From contig NZ_BDBX01000015.1 in NCBI RefSeq assembly GCF_001613205.1, forward strand, positions 1-64,000: 64,000 nucleotides of DNA, given 5' to 3'. Positions 10,148 to 18,900 of the stretch are shown here, piece after piece. The DNA comes from Nocardia sienata NBRC 100364 (lineage in GTDB: Bacteria > Actinomycetota > Actinomycetes > Mycobacteriales > Mycobacteriaceae). The translations under genes and the position numbers were made by a program. Numbering within the stretch: the stretch's first letter is position 1; each line of letters opens with the position of its first letter. The notes under the pieces were generated by a model. It was not told where the DNA came from. It searched no databases and saw nothing but the letters and a program-made list of their open reading frames with translations.

Positions 10148-10702
10148 ATGCGGATCAGTGAGATGTCGGTCCCCGGCGCCTGGATTTTCACCCCGAGAAT
10201 CCACGGCGACGACCGGGGTGCCTTCGCCGAGACCTTCCGGGCCTCGGAGTTCGAGAAGGCCACCGGCCGGTCGTTCGAGCTGCTGCAGGTCAACACCTCG
10301 GTTTCGGCCGCCGGCGTACTGCGCGGCATCCACTACACCGACGATCCGCCGGGTCAGGCCAAATATGTGACCTGCGGGCGCGGCGCGTTCCTCGACGTCG
10401 TGGTCGATCTGCGGCCCGGCTCCCCCACCTTCGGCCGCTGGGACAGCGTGGTGCTCGACGATCTCGATCGCCGGTCGGTGTTCCTGTCCGAGGGGCTCGG
10501 GCACGCGGTGCTGTCACTACAGGACGACTCGGTCCTCACCTATCTGTGCTCACTCGAGTACAGCCCCGAGCACGACCACGATCTGGACGCCTTCGATCCG
10601 GATCTGGCCATCGAGTGGCCCGAGACCGGCCGTGACGGGCAGCGGCTCACCTATGTGCGCTCCCCGAAGGATGCCGCGGCGCCCCGGCTGCGGGGCCGCT
10701 GA
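10148..10702 (+). CDS. rmlC: dTDP-4-dehydrorhamnose 3,5-epimerase
   Basis: Third step of dTDP-L-rhamnose formation, a cofactor-free cupin epimerase working on dTDP-4-keto-6-deoxyglucose. The catalytic histidine lies in LRGIHYTDDP, preceded by DDRGAFAETF and LLQVNTSVSAAGVLRG, and the C-terminal FDPDLAIEWP is typical. The length of 184 residues is slightly short but normal for actinobacterial members. It starts 8 bp after rmlA and is followed by about 130 bp without coding content before a convergent membrane protein gene. Some related epimerases act only at C5, or in other deoxysugar pathways, so the exact product rests on the rmlA linkage. Confidence 0.92.
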   Translation: MRISEMSVPGAWIFTPRIHGDDRGAFAETFRASEFEKATGRSFELLQVNTSVSAAGVLRGIHYTDDPPGQAKYVTCGRGAFLDVVVDLRPGSPTFGRWDSVVLDDLDRRSVFLSEGLGHAVLSLQDDSVLTYLCSLEYSPEHDHDLDAFDPDLAIEWPETGRDGQRLTYVRSPKDAAAPRLRGR

Positions 10703-10830
10703 AATACCGGCCGCCGGGCGGCACAGCGACTCCGGTCGGATCCGCGTGCGTGCGGCCGGATCATGCCGCCGTCGAATAATAGTGATCTTCCGTACTGCCG
10801 AACTCCGGCGGTATCACGGGGGTGGCGGTG

Positions 10831-11481
10831 TTATTTGCGCGACCCGCGGCGGAAACGCCAGAATTGCACCGCCCGCACATCTTCGGAGAGCTGGTTCACG
10901 GGTTCGGCCACCTCGGAGAGCACCTGAAAAAGATCATCGGCGAGGTCGCTGATGTGCTCCACCCGGGTCGCCAACCGGGAAGCGTTCACCAGGAATTCCA
11001 GGAAGAGCCGGACCGCGGCGGCGATCATCAGCGCCAGAGGTAGCGCCAGCAGGGCTGCCACGACCCCGAGCAATGCCGAGATCCGCCAGGCCAGCACGGT
11101 GAGCGCCACCGGCACGGCCACCGCGAAAACCAGCCCGAGCAGGTAGACCAGCGGTAGCAGAGTCCTGGTGGCGGGCCGGCGGAACTGCACATCCAGCAGT
11201 CCGCGGACCGTGTCGGCGCCGAGATTCCGGACTGTCCGGGCCCGATCCTGCGACCCGGGACGGGATTGCGCCTCCCCGGCGGCGGCCCCGTCGGCGAAGC
11301 GTTGCACGGCCTCGGCTCGCCAACTGAGCTTTCGCCGGATTCGCCGACCAGGCGAATCCGCAGTATCGTCCTCCTCCGGCGGTCTCACTCCCGCGCCGGC
11401 TGTGGGAGAAACCGTCGCCTCAGGTGCTCCGGCCGCCGCCGGACCGGTTCTCGGGGATTCGTCCGCTGCCTCGCTGGCCAT
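10831..11481 (-). CDS. DUF4282-type membrane protein
   Basis: A 216-residue protein. The chosen start is ATG 11481 (MASEAADES), because the longer frame adds a poorly conserved-looking leader. Residues 1-95 are hydrophilic, proline- and alanine-rich, and probably disordered. Two hydrophobic helices follow (LLPLVYLLGLVFAVAVPVALTVLAW, then LLGVVAALLALPLALMIAAA), and next comes RLFLEFLVNASRLATRVEHI, which matches the DUF4282 pattern as I know it. A short charged tail ends in RFRRGSRK. Function is unknown. It stands alone between convergent rmlC and a divergent gene. Confidence 0.7.
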   Translation of the reverse strand: MASEAADESPRTGPAAAGAPEATVSPTAGAGVRPPEEDDTADSPGRRIRRKLSWRAEAVQRFADGAAAGEAQSRPGSQDRARTVRNLGADTVRGLLDVQFRRPATRTLLPLVYLLGLVFAVAVPVALTVLAWRISALLGVVAALLALPLALMIAAAVRLFLEFLVNASRLATRVEHISDLADDLFQVLSEVAEPVNQLSEDVRAVQFWRFRRGSRK

Positions 11482-11679
11482 AACGGAATACTTCCCGGAT
11501 TGCGTGCGCGAAGCCAACCACGACCCCGATGATCGTCCTGTACCAGTGAATATCGACTGCCGCCACAAATGAGAGGAAGCCGACAGTCGAAAAAAATCGC
11601 TGGAACGGCGTAACGCCCCGGGCACCCGGCACCGATACGACCCATGAAAGCCGGAGCTTATCTATACCGGGGAATGGAG

Positions 11680-12171
11680 ATGACAGTGCGTACGACGTTT
11701 CCGACTTCCGTCTCGGCGGCCGCCAAGTCCGCTGCCGCGCGGGATTACGCCCAGCGTGGCTGGACGGTCGCCGAAACGACCAACGGCCTGTGCCTGATCA
11801 CCGACGCAGACCTTTCCGCCGTCGAGGTCACCGGGGAGTTGGCCGCGTCGGTCCGCCGGTATCTGCGCGCGAACAACCTGACCGGTCCGGTGATCGAGAT
11901 TCCGGGCGCCGAGCGCCGGGAGATCCATCTGGTCACCGGGATGCGTAAGGCCGACCGCGCCGTCGCGGCGCTGCGGGCCGCGGGCGCGGTCGTGCACACC
12001 GACGGTGACGGCATCCCGCTGCCGCCCACCCACCTCTCGGCCGGTTCGGCCAGCTGGGGCGTGGACCCGGAAGAGGCCCGCTGGATCCCGCCGGTCGTCG
12101 CGATCGGCGCCGCCGTCCGCTCCGTACGCGCCCGCCGGCCGCAGCGGCTGGCCAGCGTCGCCTGCGCCTGA
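11680..12171 (+). CDS. Small protein resembling part of the actinobacterial Prim-Pol-like family
   Basis: A 163-residue soluble protein starting at ATG 11680 or 11674, with GGGGA just upstream at 11669-11673. Residues ~15-25 read DYAQRGWTVAE, and the middle shows LCLITDADLSAVEVTGELAASV, GPVIEIPGAERREIHLVTG and a closing WGVDPEEARWIPP. This pattern recalls the short actinobacterial proteins annotated as bifunctional DNA primase/polymerase N-terminal domain proteins. I see none of the acidic catalytic residues of a working primase, so it is probably a binding or vestigial relative. It is monocistronic and ends at a strong hairpin. The family assignment is from memory of pattern and moderately weak. 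Confidence 0.55.
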   Translation: MTVRTTFPTSVSAAAKSAAARDYAQRGWTVAETTNGLCLITDADLSAVEVTGELAASVRRYLRANNLTGPVIEIPGAERREIHLVTGMRKADRAVAALRAAGAVVHTDGDGIPLPPTHLSAGSASWGVDPEEARWIPPVVAIGAAVRSVRARRPQRLASVACA

Positions 12172-12206
12172 GGCACCGCGCGGCCCCGACCACACTAGAA
12201 ACCCGA

Positions 12207-12251
12207 CAGCAGTGAGCCCCGGAGGTCTCCGACCACCGGGGCTCATCGCTG
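12207..12251. terminator. Bidirectional hairpin between Prim-Pol-like gene and gtrA-type gene
   Basis: 16-bp inverted repeat (12207-12222 with 12236-12251, two mismatches, 13-nt loop) centred between convergent genes. Ten pairs next to the loop are perfect. No U-tract. Confidence 0.7.
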
Positions 12252-12263
12252 TGCGTGGAGCAC

Positions 12264-12749
12264 CTAGCGGATACGGAAGATGACCAGGCGCTGGACGACG
12301 AAGTTGATCACCGTGGCCGTACCCTGCGCGATCACATAGGCCAGCGGCACGCGCCACCACAGCCCCTCGTCGAAGGCGTGGTAGAAGACCCAGTTGATAC
12401 CCACCTGCACGCAGAAGGTCAGTGCGTACAGGATCACGACCGCAATGAAACGGGCCCGGCTCGGGGCCGCGTTGAAGGTCCACCGGCGGTTGATCAGATA
12501 GGCGGTCGTGGTGCCGGCGATGAAACCGATCGCCTTGGCCGGGTTCACCGGCAGACCCACCACCTCGAGCAACAGCACATAGAGCCCGAAGTCGACCACG
12601 GCCGACAGCGCCCCGGTGACGGCGAACCGCACCAACTGGGTCACCAGACCGATCTGCGCGCTCCCGGATCCGGCATCGTCCGGTTCGCTCACGGCGACGA
12701 CCGGCTCCTCGGCCGAAACGGAAACATCCCCGGTGCCGCCGGGCGTCAC
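12264..12749 (-). CDS. GtrA family membrane protein (Rv3789-like)
   Basis: Small four-helix membrane protein of the GtrA family. The core begins at [21 protein letters not shown] and includes [24 protein letters not shown], with two more helices and the C-terminal [11 protein letters not shown]. In M. tuberculosis the related Rv3789 precedes dprE1 and has been linked to arabinogalactan assembly; here it lies divergently from dprE1. I chose GTG 12749, which has GGAG 7 nt upstream and gives 161 residues. The frame stays open to 12902, but that would pass through a duplicated non-coding-looking segment. Whether it acts as a flippase or as a recruiting protein is unsettled. Confidence 0.8.
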   Translation of the reverse strand: MTPGGTGDVSVSAEEPVVAVSEPDDAGSGSAQIGLVTQLVRFAVTGALSAVVDFGLYVLLLEVVGLPVNPAKAIGFIAGTTTAYLINRRWTFNAAPSRARFIAVVILYALTFCVQVGINWVFYHAFDEGLWWRVPLAYVIAQGTATVINFVVQRLVIFRIR

Positions 12750-12830
12750 CCGGGGGCTCCGGCTCACTGCGTTGCTTTCAGGGCCCACCGACGGAAATGT
12801 ACTTGTCCGGAGGCACCCGCGGCCCCGCGG

Positions 12831-13143
12831 GTGCAGTCGACCGTTCGTAGAGCGGCGACCATTGAGCACCAACAGAGTCGTGAACCTACCCGGGTTGACC
12901 ATGTCCTAGGTCCCCGCGCCGCTCTATCCACTCCGGACAGTCGGCATCCGAGGTCGGGGCCCGCCCCGGTTCCGGAGCGTGTGCGAGTGCGGTCGACCGC
13001 CCACGGGACGGCGACCATTGAGCACTTACAGTGCGTCAACCTACCCAGGTCGACCGAGGCGCACGTGCCCGGACACCTCTCCTCTACTTCGAATGGTCAC
13101 CTCCATGGTCGGGGCCCGCCCCCGGTTCTGGAGCGACGGAGTG
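12831..13143. repeat. Imperfect tandem duplication, unit about 156 bp
   Basis: Two units, 12831-12986 and 12987-13143. Their first ~70 bp align at roughly 80 percent identity, with a 17-bp identical core (CGGCGACCATTGAGCAC) at 12853-12869 and 13009-13025. A second matching block (GGTCGGGGCCCGCC...GGAGCG) sits at 12952-12979 and 13108-13136, with the same 156-157 bp offset. The middles have diverged. Each unit carries TTGAGC followed 18-19 nt later by TACCC, which could be a duplicated promoter-like element; that reading is speculative. Confidence 0.75.
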
Positions 13144-13201
13144 AAGGAGCGCAGCGACTGAACGGAGGAGTGAAGAACCGGGGTCACAGGGCCCCGACCC
13201 C

Positions 13202-13220
13202 GCGGCGCCGAAGGCGCCGC
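13202..13220. promoter_or_regulatory. Short perfect hairpin in the dprE1 leader
   Basis: GCGGCGCC (13202-13209) and GGCGCCGC (13213-13220) separated by GAA, 24 bp before the dprE1 start. It may be transcribed as a 5' leader hairpin or simply reflect base composition. Function unknown. Confidence 0.4.
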
Positions 13221-13244
13221 AATCCGATACAGCCTGTAGCCTCT

Positions 13245-14726
13245 ATGCCGATGTCCACGAAAGCTCCGACCTCGACTCAGGCGTCCGGTACCGTGACCCC
13301 GCCGGCCGGCGATCCAGTTAGCGCCGGTACGGGGTTCACGCTACCGACGCGAACCCGGACGCTCACCGGGTGGGCCCGTACGGCGGCCACCACCGCCGAA
13401 GTGCTCTCGACGAGCGACCCCGAACTCATCGCCCGCGCGGTCGCCATGGTCGCCGAGGACAACGACGGCAAACCAGAGCATCTGCGGCGCGGTGTGATCG
13501 CCCGCGGGCTCGGCCGCTCCTACGGCGACAACGCGCAGAACGCCGGCGGGCTGGTCATCGATATGACCGCCCTGAACAAGATCCACCGCATCGATCAGGA
13601 CACCCGGCTGGTGGATGTCGACGGGGGTGTCACGCTCGACCAGTTGATGAAGGCCGCGCTCCCGTTCGGCCTGTGGGTTCCGGTCCTGCCGGGTACCCGG
13701 CAGGTCACCGTCGGCGGCGCCATCGGCTCCGATATCCACGGCAAGAACCATCACAGCGCGGGCAGCTTCGGCAACCACGTGCGGTCCATCCAGCTGCTCA
13801 CCGCCGACGGCGAAGTACAGACCATCGGCCCCAAGAAGAACGCCAAGCTGTTCTGGGCCACCATCGGCGGCTGCGGCCTCACCGGCATCATCCTGCGTGC
13901 CACCATCGAGATGACGCCGACCGAGACCGCGTACTTCATCGCCGACGGCGATGTGACCTCCGGCCTCGACGAGACCATCGCGTTCCACAGCGACGGCTCC
14001 GAGGACAACTACACCTACAGCTCGGCCTGGTTCGACGCGCTCAGCCCGATGCCCAAGCTGGGCCGGGCGGTGATCTCGCGGGGTTCGCTGGCCAAGCTGG
14101 ACCAGCTGCCGAAGAAACTGCGCAAGAATCCGCTGGGCTTCACCGGTAAGACGTTCCTCACGTTCCCCGATGTGTTCCCCAACGGTCTGCTCAACAACAA
14201 GACGTTCACCCTCGCCACCGAGATCTGGTATCGCAAGGGCGCCACCTACCGGCAGAAGCCACAGGATCTGACCGCTTTCTACCACCCCCTCGATATGCTC
14301 GGCGAATGGAACCGGGCCTACGGGTCGCGGGGCTTCCTGCAGTACCAGTTCGTGGTGCCGCCGGAGGCGGTCGAGGAGTTCAAGCAGATCCTCATCGATA
14401 TCCAGGCGAGCGGCCACTATTCGTTCCTCAATGTGTTCAAGTACTTCGGCGAGGGCAACCAGGCGCCGCTGAGCTTCCCCATGCCGGGCTGGAACGTCTG
14501 CCTGGACTTCCCGATCGCGCCCGGTCTCAACGAGTTCGTCACCGAACTGGACCGGCGGGTACTGGAATTCGGTGGACGGCTCTACACCGGTAAGGACTCG
14601 CGCACGACCGCCGAGAACTTCCATCAGATGTATCCCCGGATCGACGAGTGGATCAAGGTCCGCCGCAGCGTCGACCCCACAGGCGTTTTCATGTCCGATA
14701 TGGCGAGAAGGCTGGAGCTTCAGTGA
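13245..14726 (+). CDS. dprE1: Decaprenylphosphoryl-beta-D-ribose 2'-oxidase
   Basis: FAD-dependent oxidase that begins epimerisation of decaprenylphosphoryl-ribose to -arabinose, the only arabinose donor for arabinogalactan. FAD-binding features include [33 protein letters not shown] and [14 protein letters not shown]. The cysteine attacked by benzothiazinones in M. tuberculosis (Cys387) is conserved as Cys419 in [10 protein letters not shown], and the C-terminal active-site lysine lies in YTGKDSR. The start is ATG 13245 or 13251 (about 490 residues). Neither has a clear ribosome binding site, and TAGCCT at 13237-13242 could be the -10 of a leaderless transcript. The stop overlaps dprE2 by 4 bp. 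Confidence 0.95.
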   Translation: MPMSTKAPTSTQASGTVTPPAGDPVSAGTGFTLPTRTRTLTGWARTAATTAEVLSTSDPELIARAVAMVAEDNDGKPEHLRRGVIARGLGRSYGDNAQNAGGLVIDMTALNKIHRIDQDTRLVDVDGGVTLDQLMKAALPFGLWVPVLPGTRQVTVGGAIGSDIHGKNHHSAGSFGNHVRSIQLLTADGEVQTIGPKKNAKLFWATIGGCGLTGIILRATIEMTPTETAYFIADGDVTSGLDETIAFHSDGSEDNYTYSSAWFDALSPMPKLGRAVISRGSLAKLDQLPKKLRKNPLGFTGKTFLTFPDVFPNGLLNNKTFTLATEIWYRKGATYRQKPQDLTAFYHPLDMLGEWNRAYGSRGFLQYQFVVPPEAVEEFKQILIDIQASGHYSFLNVFKYFGEGNQAPLSFPMPGWNVCLDFPIAPGLNEFVTELDRRVLEFGGRLYTGKDSRTTAENFHQMYPRIDEWIKVRRSVDPTGVFMSDMARRLELQ

Positions 14727-15502
14727 TCAACGCGGTAGGCAATCCGCAGTCCATTCTGCTGTTCGGCGGGACCTCGGAAATCGGCCTCGCGATCGTCGCG
14801 GAGTACCTGAAGAAGGGACCGGCCCGGGTGATCCTGGCCACCCTGCCGGGGGATCCGCTGCGCGATACCGCGGTGGCACAGACCAAGGCCGCGGGTGCGA
14901 GCCAGGTCGATGTGATCGATTTCGACGCGCTGGACACCGACAGCCATCCGAAGGTCGTCGACCAGGCCTTCGCCGACGGGGACGTCGATGTCGCGATCGT
15001 CGCGTTCGGGCTACTCGGCCATGCCGAGGAACTGTGGCAGGACCAGCGCAAAGCGGTACAGATCGCGCAGATCAACTACACCGCCGCGGTCTCGGTCGGC
15101 GTGTTGACCGGCGAGAAGATGAAGGCCCAGGGCTTCGGCCGGATCATCGCCATGTCCTCGGCGGCCGGTGAGCGGGTGCGCCGCTCCAACTTCGTCTACG
15201 GCTCCACCAAGGCCGGGCTGGACGGTTTCTATCTGGGCCTCGGCGAGGCGCTGCGCCCGCACGGTCCGCGGGTTCTGGTGATCCGGCCGGGTCAGGTACG
15301 CACCACCACCACGATCGAGCATTGGAAGGCCACCGGCGCCAAAGAGGCACCGTTCACGGTCGACAAGGAAGAGGTCGCCGCGCTGGCGGTGGAGGCCTCG
15401 GAGAAGGGTAAGGAGCTCATCTGGGCACCGGGCGCGTTCCGGTACGTGATGATGATCCTGCGCCATATCCCGCGGGCGATCTTCCGCAGGCTTCCCGTCT
15501 AG
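14723..15502 (+). CDS. dprE2: Decaprenylphosphoryl-2-keto-beta-D-erythro-pentose reductase
   Basis: Short-chain dehydrogenase that reduces the DprE1 product with NADH to give decaprenylphosphoryl-arabinose. The cofactor loop is [14 protein letters not shown]. The catalytic Tyr-x-x-x-Lys is in [12 protein letters not shown], after the serine-containing [12 protein letters not shown]. The C-terminal [10 protein letters not shown] segment is typical of the family. The GTG start at 14723 overlaps the dprE1 TGA (GTGA), with GGAG at 14714-14717, so the two enzymes are translationally coupled, as expected for partners that form a complex. The length is 259 residues. Two hairpins follow the stop. Confidence 0.95.
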   Translation: MINAVGNPQSILLFGGTSEIGLAIVAEYLKKGPARVILATLPGDPLRDTAVAQTKAAGASQVDVIDFDALDTDSHPKVVDQAFADGDVDVAIVAFGLLGHAEELWQDQRKAVQIAQINYTAAVSVGVLTGEKMKAQGFGRIIAMSSAAGERVRRSNFVYGSTKAGLDGFYLGLGEALRPHGPRVLVIRPGQVRTTTTIEHWKATGAKEAPFTVDKEEVAALAVEASEKGKELIWAPGAFRYVMMILRHIPRAIFRRLPV

Positions 15503-15516
15503 TCCATCCGAGCCGG

Positions 15517-15538
15517 CCTGCCCGTATGAGCGGGCAGG
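15517..15538 (+). terminator. Hairpin downstream of dprE2
   Basis: Perfect 8-bp stem (15517-15524 / 15531-15538, 6-nt loop), extendable by a further CCGG pairing, starting 15 bp after the dprE2 stop. Confidence 0.6.
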
Positions 15539-15570
15539 ACCGGTGAGCCGGCGCACCCGGCACGAATATT

Positions 15571-15616
15571 CGAGGGCCGTCGCGCACCGATCCGATCCGG
15601 TGTGCGACGGCCCTCG
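15571..15616. terminator. Long 19-bp bidirectional hairpin
   Basis: Arms 15571-15589 and 15598-15616 pair over 19 bp with one G-U wobble and an 8-nt loop. It lies between convergent dprE2 and the small gene on the minus strand and probably stops transcription from both sides. Confidence 0.75.
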
Positions 15617-15668
15617 CCGTATTCGGTACTTCCGGCGGGCCACCCGTGTCCGGTGGCCGCTACCGCTG

Positions 15669-15866
15669 TCAAACGCGGGTCATTCGCTGGCCCAGCTCGC
15701 GGCGCAGCACCTCCTGGGACGGCAGGCGCCCGAGGACGCGCAGCACCGACGGTCGTAGTTCCTTTTGCTCCTCATCGGTGAGCAAGCCGACGAGATCGCG
15801 CAGTTCCATATCGTCGAAGGCCGAAGTCATGCGAACCAGCCTACGGGCCGTGTTGGCGTTCGTCAT
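15669..15866 (-). CDS. Small hypothetical protein
   Basis: A 65-residue, charged, mostly helical protein (MTNANTARRLVRM, DMELRDLVGLLTDEEQKELRPSVLRVLGRLPSQEVLRRELGQ). I do not recognise it. ATG 15866 or ATG 15830 are both possible starts; the frame is open up to a TTG overlapping the emb stop. It follows emb by less than 100 bp on the same strand, so it may be the last gene of the emb transcript. Coding is supported only by composition, its clean stop and its position just before a strong hairpin. Confidence 0.45.
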   Translation of the reverse strand: MTNANTARRLVRMTSAFDDMELRDLVGLLTDEEQKELRPSVLRVLGRLPSQEVLRRELGQRMTRV

Positions 15867-15952
15867 CCGTTCGGCAATTCCCTCACATGGAAATAAACCG
15901 ATCTGTGAGCCATACCACTTGATAGACGAGTCTCGATGTAGCGCAACCTCGT

Positions 15953-18900
15953 TCAACTCACTTTGATCGGATCGTCGGTGCTCGCGCCGCCCCGGTTCTC
16001 CTCGGTGACAGTCGTTTCGGCCGGTACCGCGTCGGGACGGTACGGGGTGAAACGCTCGAGCGAACCCCAGTCCCGACCCCAGTCCTCAGACAGATAGCTC
16101 GCCACCGAATCGGCTTCCAGCAGTAGCTCGGTCCAGCCGAGCGGGCCACCGCCGATATGGTCCTGCCACGCGTTGGAGGCATCGGAACCGACGCGATCGG
16201 GCAGGATCCGCCAGCGCGGCACCTCCGCGACGCCGCGGCTGTGGTCGAACGGCCGCTGGCAGCCGAACGCCAGCCCGACATGCCAATCCAGCAGGACCAG
16301 GTCGGTATGTCCCACAACCGTGTCCAGTGTGGCCAGGCGCGGCAGCCGCGGCGGCGTGACGGCCAGCCACTGTCGCGCGGTGATGTCGTTGTCGACGGCC
16401 ACCAGCCGGACCGCGTTCGCCTCCCGGGGCAACTGGTCCAGGGGTACGCGCAGATTGCGCCAGGACGGATTGGGGCCGATATCCAGCGGTGTCACCGACC
16501 CGAGCACCGTCATGGTGCCGTCGGCATCGCGCGTGCCGTACTCCACCGTGAGGTCCTGGCCGTAGGTGAGCACGCCATCGGCGTCCACCGATTTGATCCG
16601 GCCCGCGGCGGTCAGGGCGAGCACCCGGTAGGCCGGATCGGCCCGCATCTCATCGGTGAGATCCAGGCGGTACCAGCCGGTGGTCAGCTTCGCCTGCTGC
16701 TGGTCGCCGGTCCGGTAGCTACCGAGCACCGGGGTGCGCGCGGGGTCCAGGCCGAAGGGCAGCGCCACCGTGGAACCGTTGATACCGGCCTGCACGGACG
16801 TACCGCCGCCGGTCCCGGCACCGGTGGTGTCGGTGGTCTTGTTCTCGGTATCGGATTCGACGGAATTCGCACCGCCGGAGGTGGTCTCCTCGGCGTCGGC
16901 GGTGAGGTCCTGCGCTACTCCGTCCGGGGTGAATCCGACGGTCCGCGCCTCGGGGTCGGTGGAGATCAGGCCGTTGGCCGGGTCGCCCGCGTAGGGCAGC
17001 AGCAGCGAATCGGCGGTGTTCGTCTCCACCAGCACATCGTCGGCCAGTCCGCACGGATCACCGGCCAGCGCGCGGACATTCGATTTGGCGACAGAATAGG
17101 CCGGGTACTGCCCGACGGCGGCCTTGGTCAGCGAGGCGATCTCGAAGAGCACCAGCAACGCCGCGGCCACCGTGAGCGGCGCCGAGGCGTATTGGGCCGA
17201 CCGCGACGGCGGCCCGCTCCGGTAGGGCGCGCGATAGTGCAGCCACAACGCCACCAGCAGCGCGAGCACGGCGAGTCCGAGGAACAGGGTGGACAGGCCC
17301 TTGCCGGCGATCAGTGGCGCCTTGTCCCACCACGGCACTCCGTAACTGGACACGTACCACCAGCCGTTGGAGCCGGTGAAGGTGATCGCCAGCAGGAACA
17401 GCACGGCGGCGGCGAACAGGGCGCGATTGCGTGGTGCCCGGATACCGTTGGTGCCCACCGCGACAGCGGCCAGCGCGGCCAGCGAACCCGCCAGACCCGC
17501 GTAGACGCCGAAATGATGGGTCCATTTGGTGGGTGTGAACATCATCAGCAGCAGCGAGGCGAACACGATGCCCAGAATGCGCACCGACGGGCCGCGCGAG
17601 GTTCCGGGGATCCGGCCCTTGCGCAGCACCTGCAGTACGCACACCAGCAGGCAGAGCAGCATGAGCAGGACCCCGAACCGCCGCGCCAGCGAACCGTCCG
17701 GCGACAGCATGAGCAGCGAATCCCAGCGGGTGCGCTCGTCGAACCAGGCCACATTCGGTCCGACGGCGGTCCGGACGCGGGTGGCCTCCAGCACCGTGGA
17801 CAGCGTCTGATCGGCGAAGATCACCACCAGCACCAGGGTTCCGGCGGCCAGGCCCGGTAGGACGAGGCTCGCGTACCGCCACAGCGCCTGCGCCCGGGAA
17901 GCGCCGCCGCGGGCGCGCGCGATGATGATCTGGAGTACCGGGCGGGAACCGGCGATCAGCGCGGCGATGCAGATGAGCCCGGTGGGTCCGGCGGCCAGCG
18001 AGAAGGCCGCGATGAGTACCGCGACCGCGGCGGGCAGCAGCCGCGCGGTGGCGATGGCGCGTTCGATCGAACACCAGGTGAGCAGCGCACCGGCCGCGAT
18101 CAGCGGTTCCGGGCGCAGACCGTTGTCGTAGGGCAGCCAAAACGCCAGGAACACCAGGCCCGCGGTCCACAGGGCGATCCGGTTGCCCCGTACCCGCGCG
18201 CCCAGCCGGGGCAGCACCTCCCGGCTGATCACCAGCCAGCACACGACCCCGGCCAGCAGCGTGGGCAGCCGCATCCACGGGCTCGACTCCGAGATCCGGG
18301 TCATCCAGGCCAGCACCTCGTAGGACCAGCCGAACGGTGCTTCCGGCACCCCGAACCAGCGGTAGTAGTTCGCCAGATAGCCGGCTTTGTCCGAGACGCG
18401 GGCCATGTTCAGGATGTATCCGTCGTCGGAGGTATTGGCCCCGATGATGTGCCAGCCGACGAGTACGCCGAGCACCGCGCCGTCGGCGAGCCGGAAGCGC
18501 CACCAGTGCGCGGGCAGGAAACGACGGGCCCGGCGGCCATCGGTGGTGTCGAGCAGATGCAGCGCGATCAGGGCGAGCACCGTGCACACCACCGCGCCGG
18601 CGATCGCGGCCAGCTTGAGCGGAGTCGGGGACGAGGTGAAGCGGGAGTCGATATCGGCGTGCAACCGGATACCGTCGAGTCGCTCCTGGGGCAGGTCGGT
18701 GAACACTCCGACCATTTGCGGGCGGATGTCCCGGTTCACCTCCGCGCGGAACGGTGTTCCGTCGGCCCGGGCGGCACCGGTCAGTTCCGCGGTGGTCACA
18801 GCGGCCGACGAAGTGACGGTCAGGGCCTGACAGCCGCCCAGTTCGGCGCGCTCGGCGGACAGCAGCGGCACATCGCGCAGCACAACCGACAATGTGTCGC

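Larger units (their letters stand above)
12750..13244. other. Non-coding region between gtrA-type gene and dprE1
   Basis: About 495 bp with no gene I can support. It contains an imperfect 156-bp tandem duplication (annotated separately), two GGAGTGAAG direct repeats at 13139-13147 and 13168-13176, and a perfect 8-bp hairpin at 13202-13220 just before dprE1. Promoters for both divergent genes must lie here. Confidence 0.6.

Noticed and set aside
10794..10812. Possible 7-bp hairpin between rmlC and the DUF4282 gene
   Set aside because: Stem is short with a wobble pair and is expected by chance at this GC content.
12764..13039. 91-residue minus-strand frame within the duplicated segment
   Set aside because: It is explained by the repeat itself; the two repeat copies are read in different frames, so no protein sequence is conserved between them.
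12255..13244. Long upstream extension of the dprE1 reading frame (to 12255)
   Set aside because: It would run antisense through the whole gtrA-type gene and the duplicated non-coding region, and it has none of the DprE1 family sequence; the family begins after 13245.
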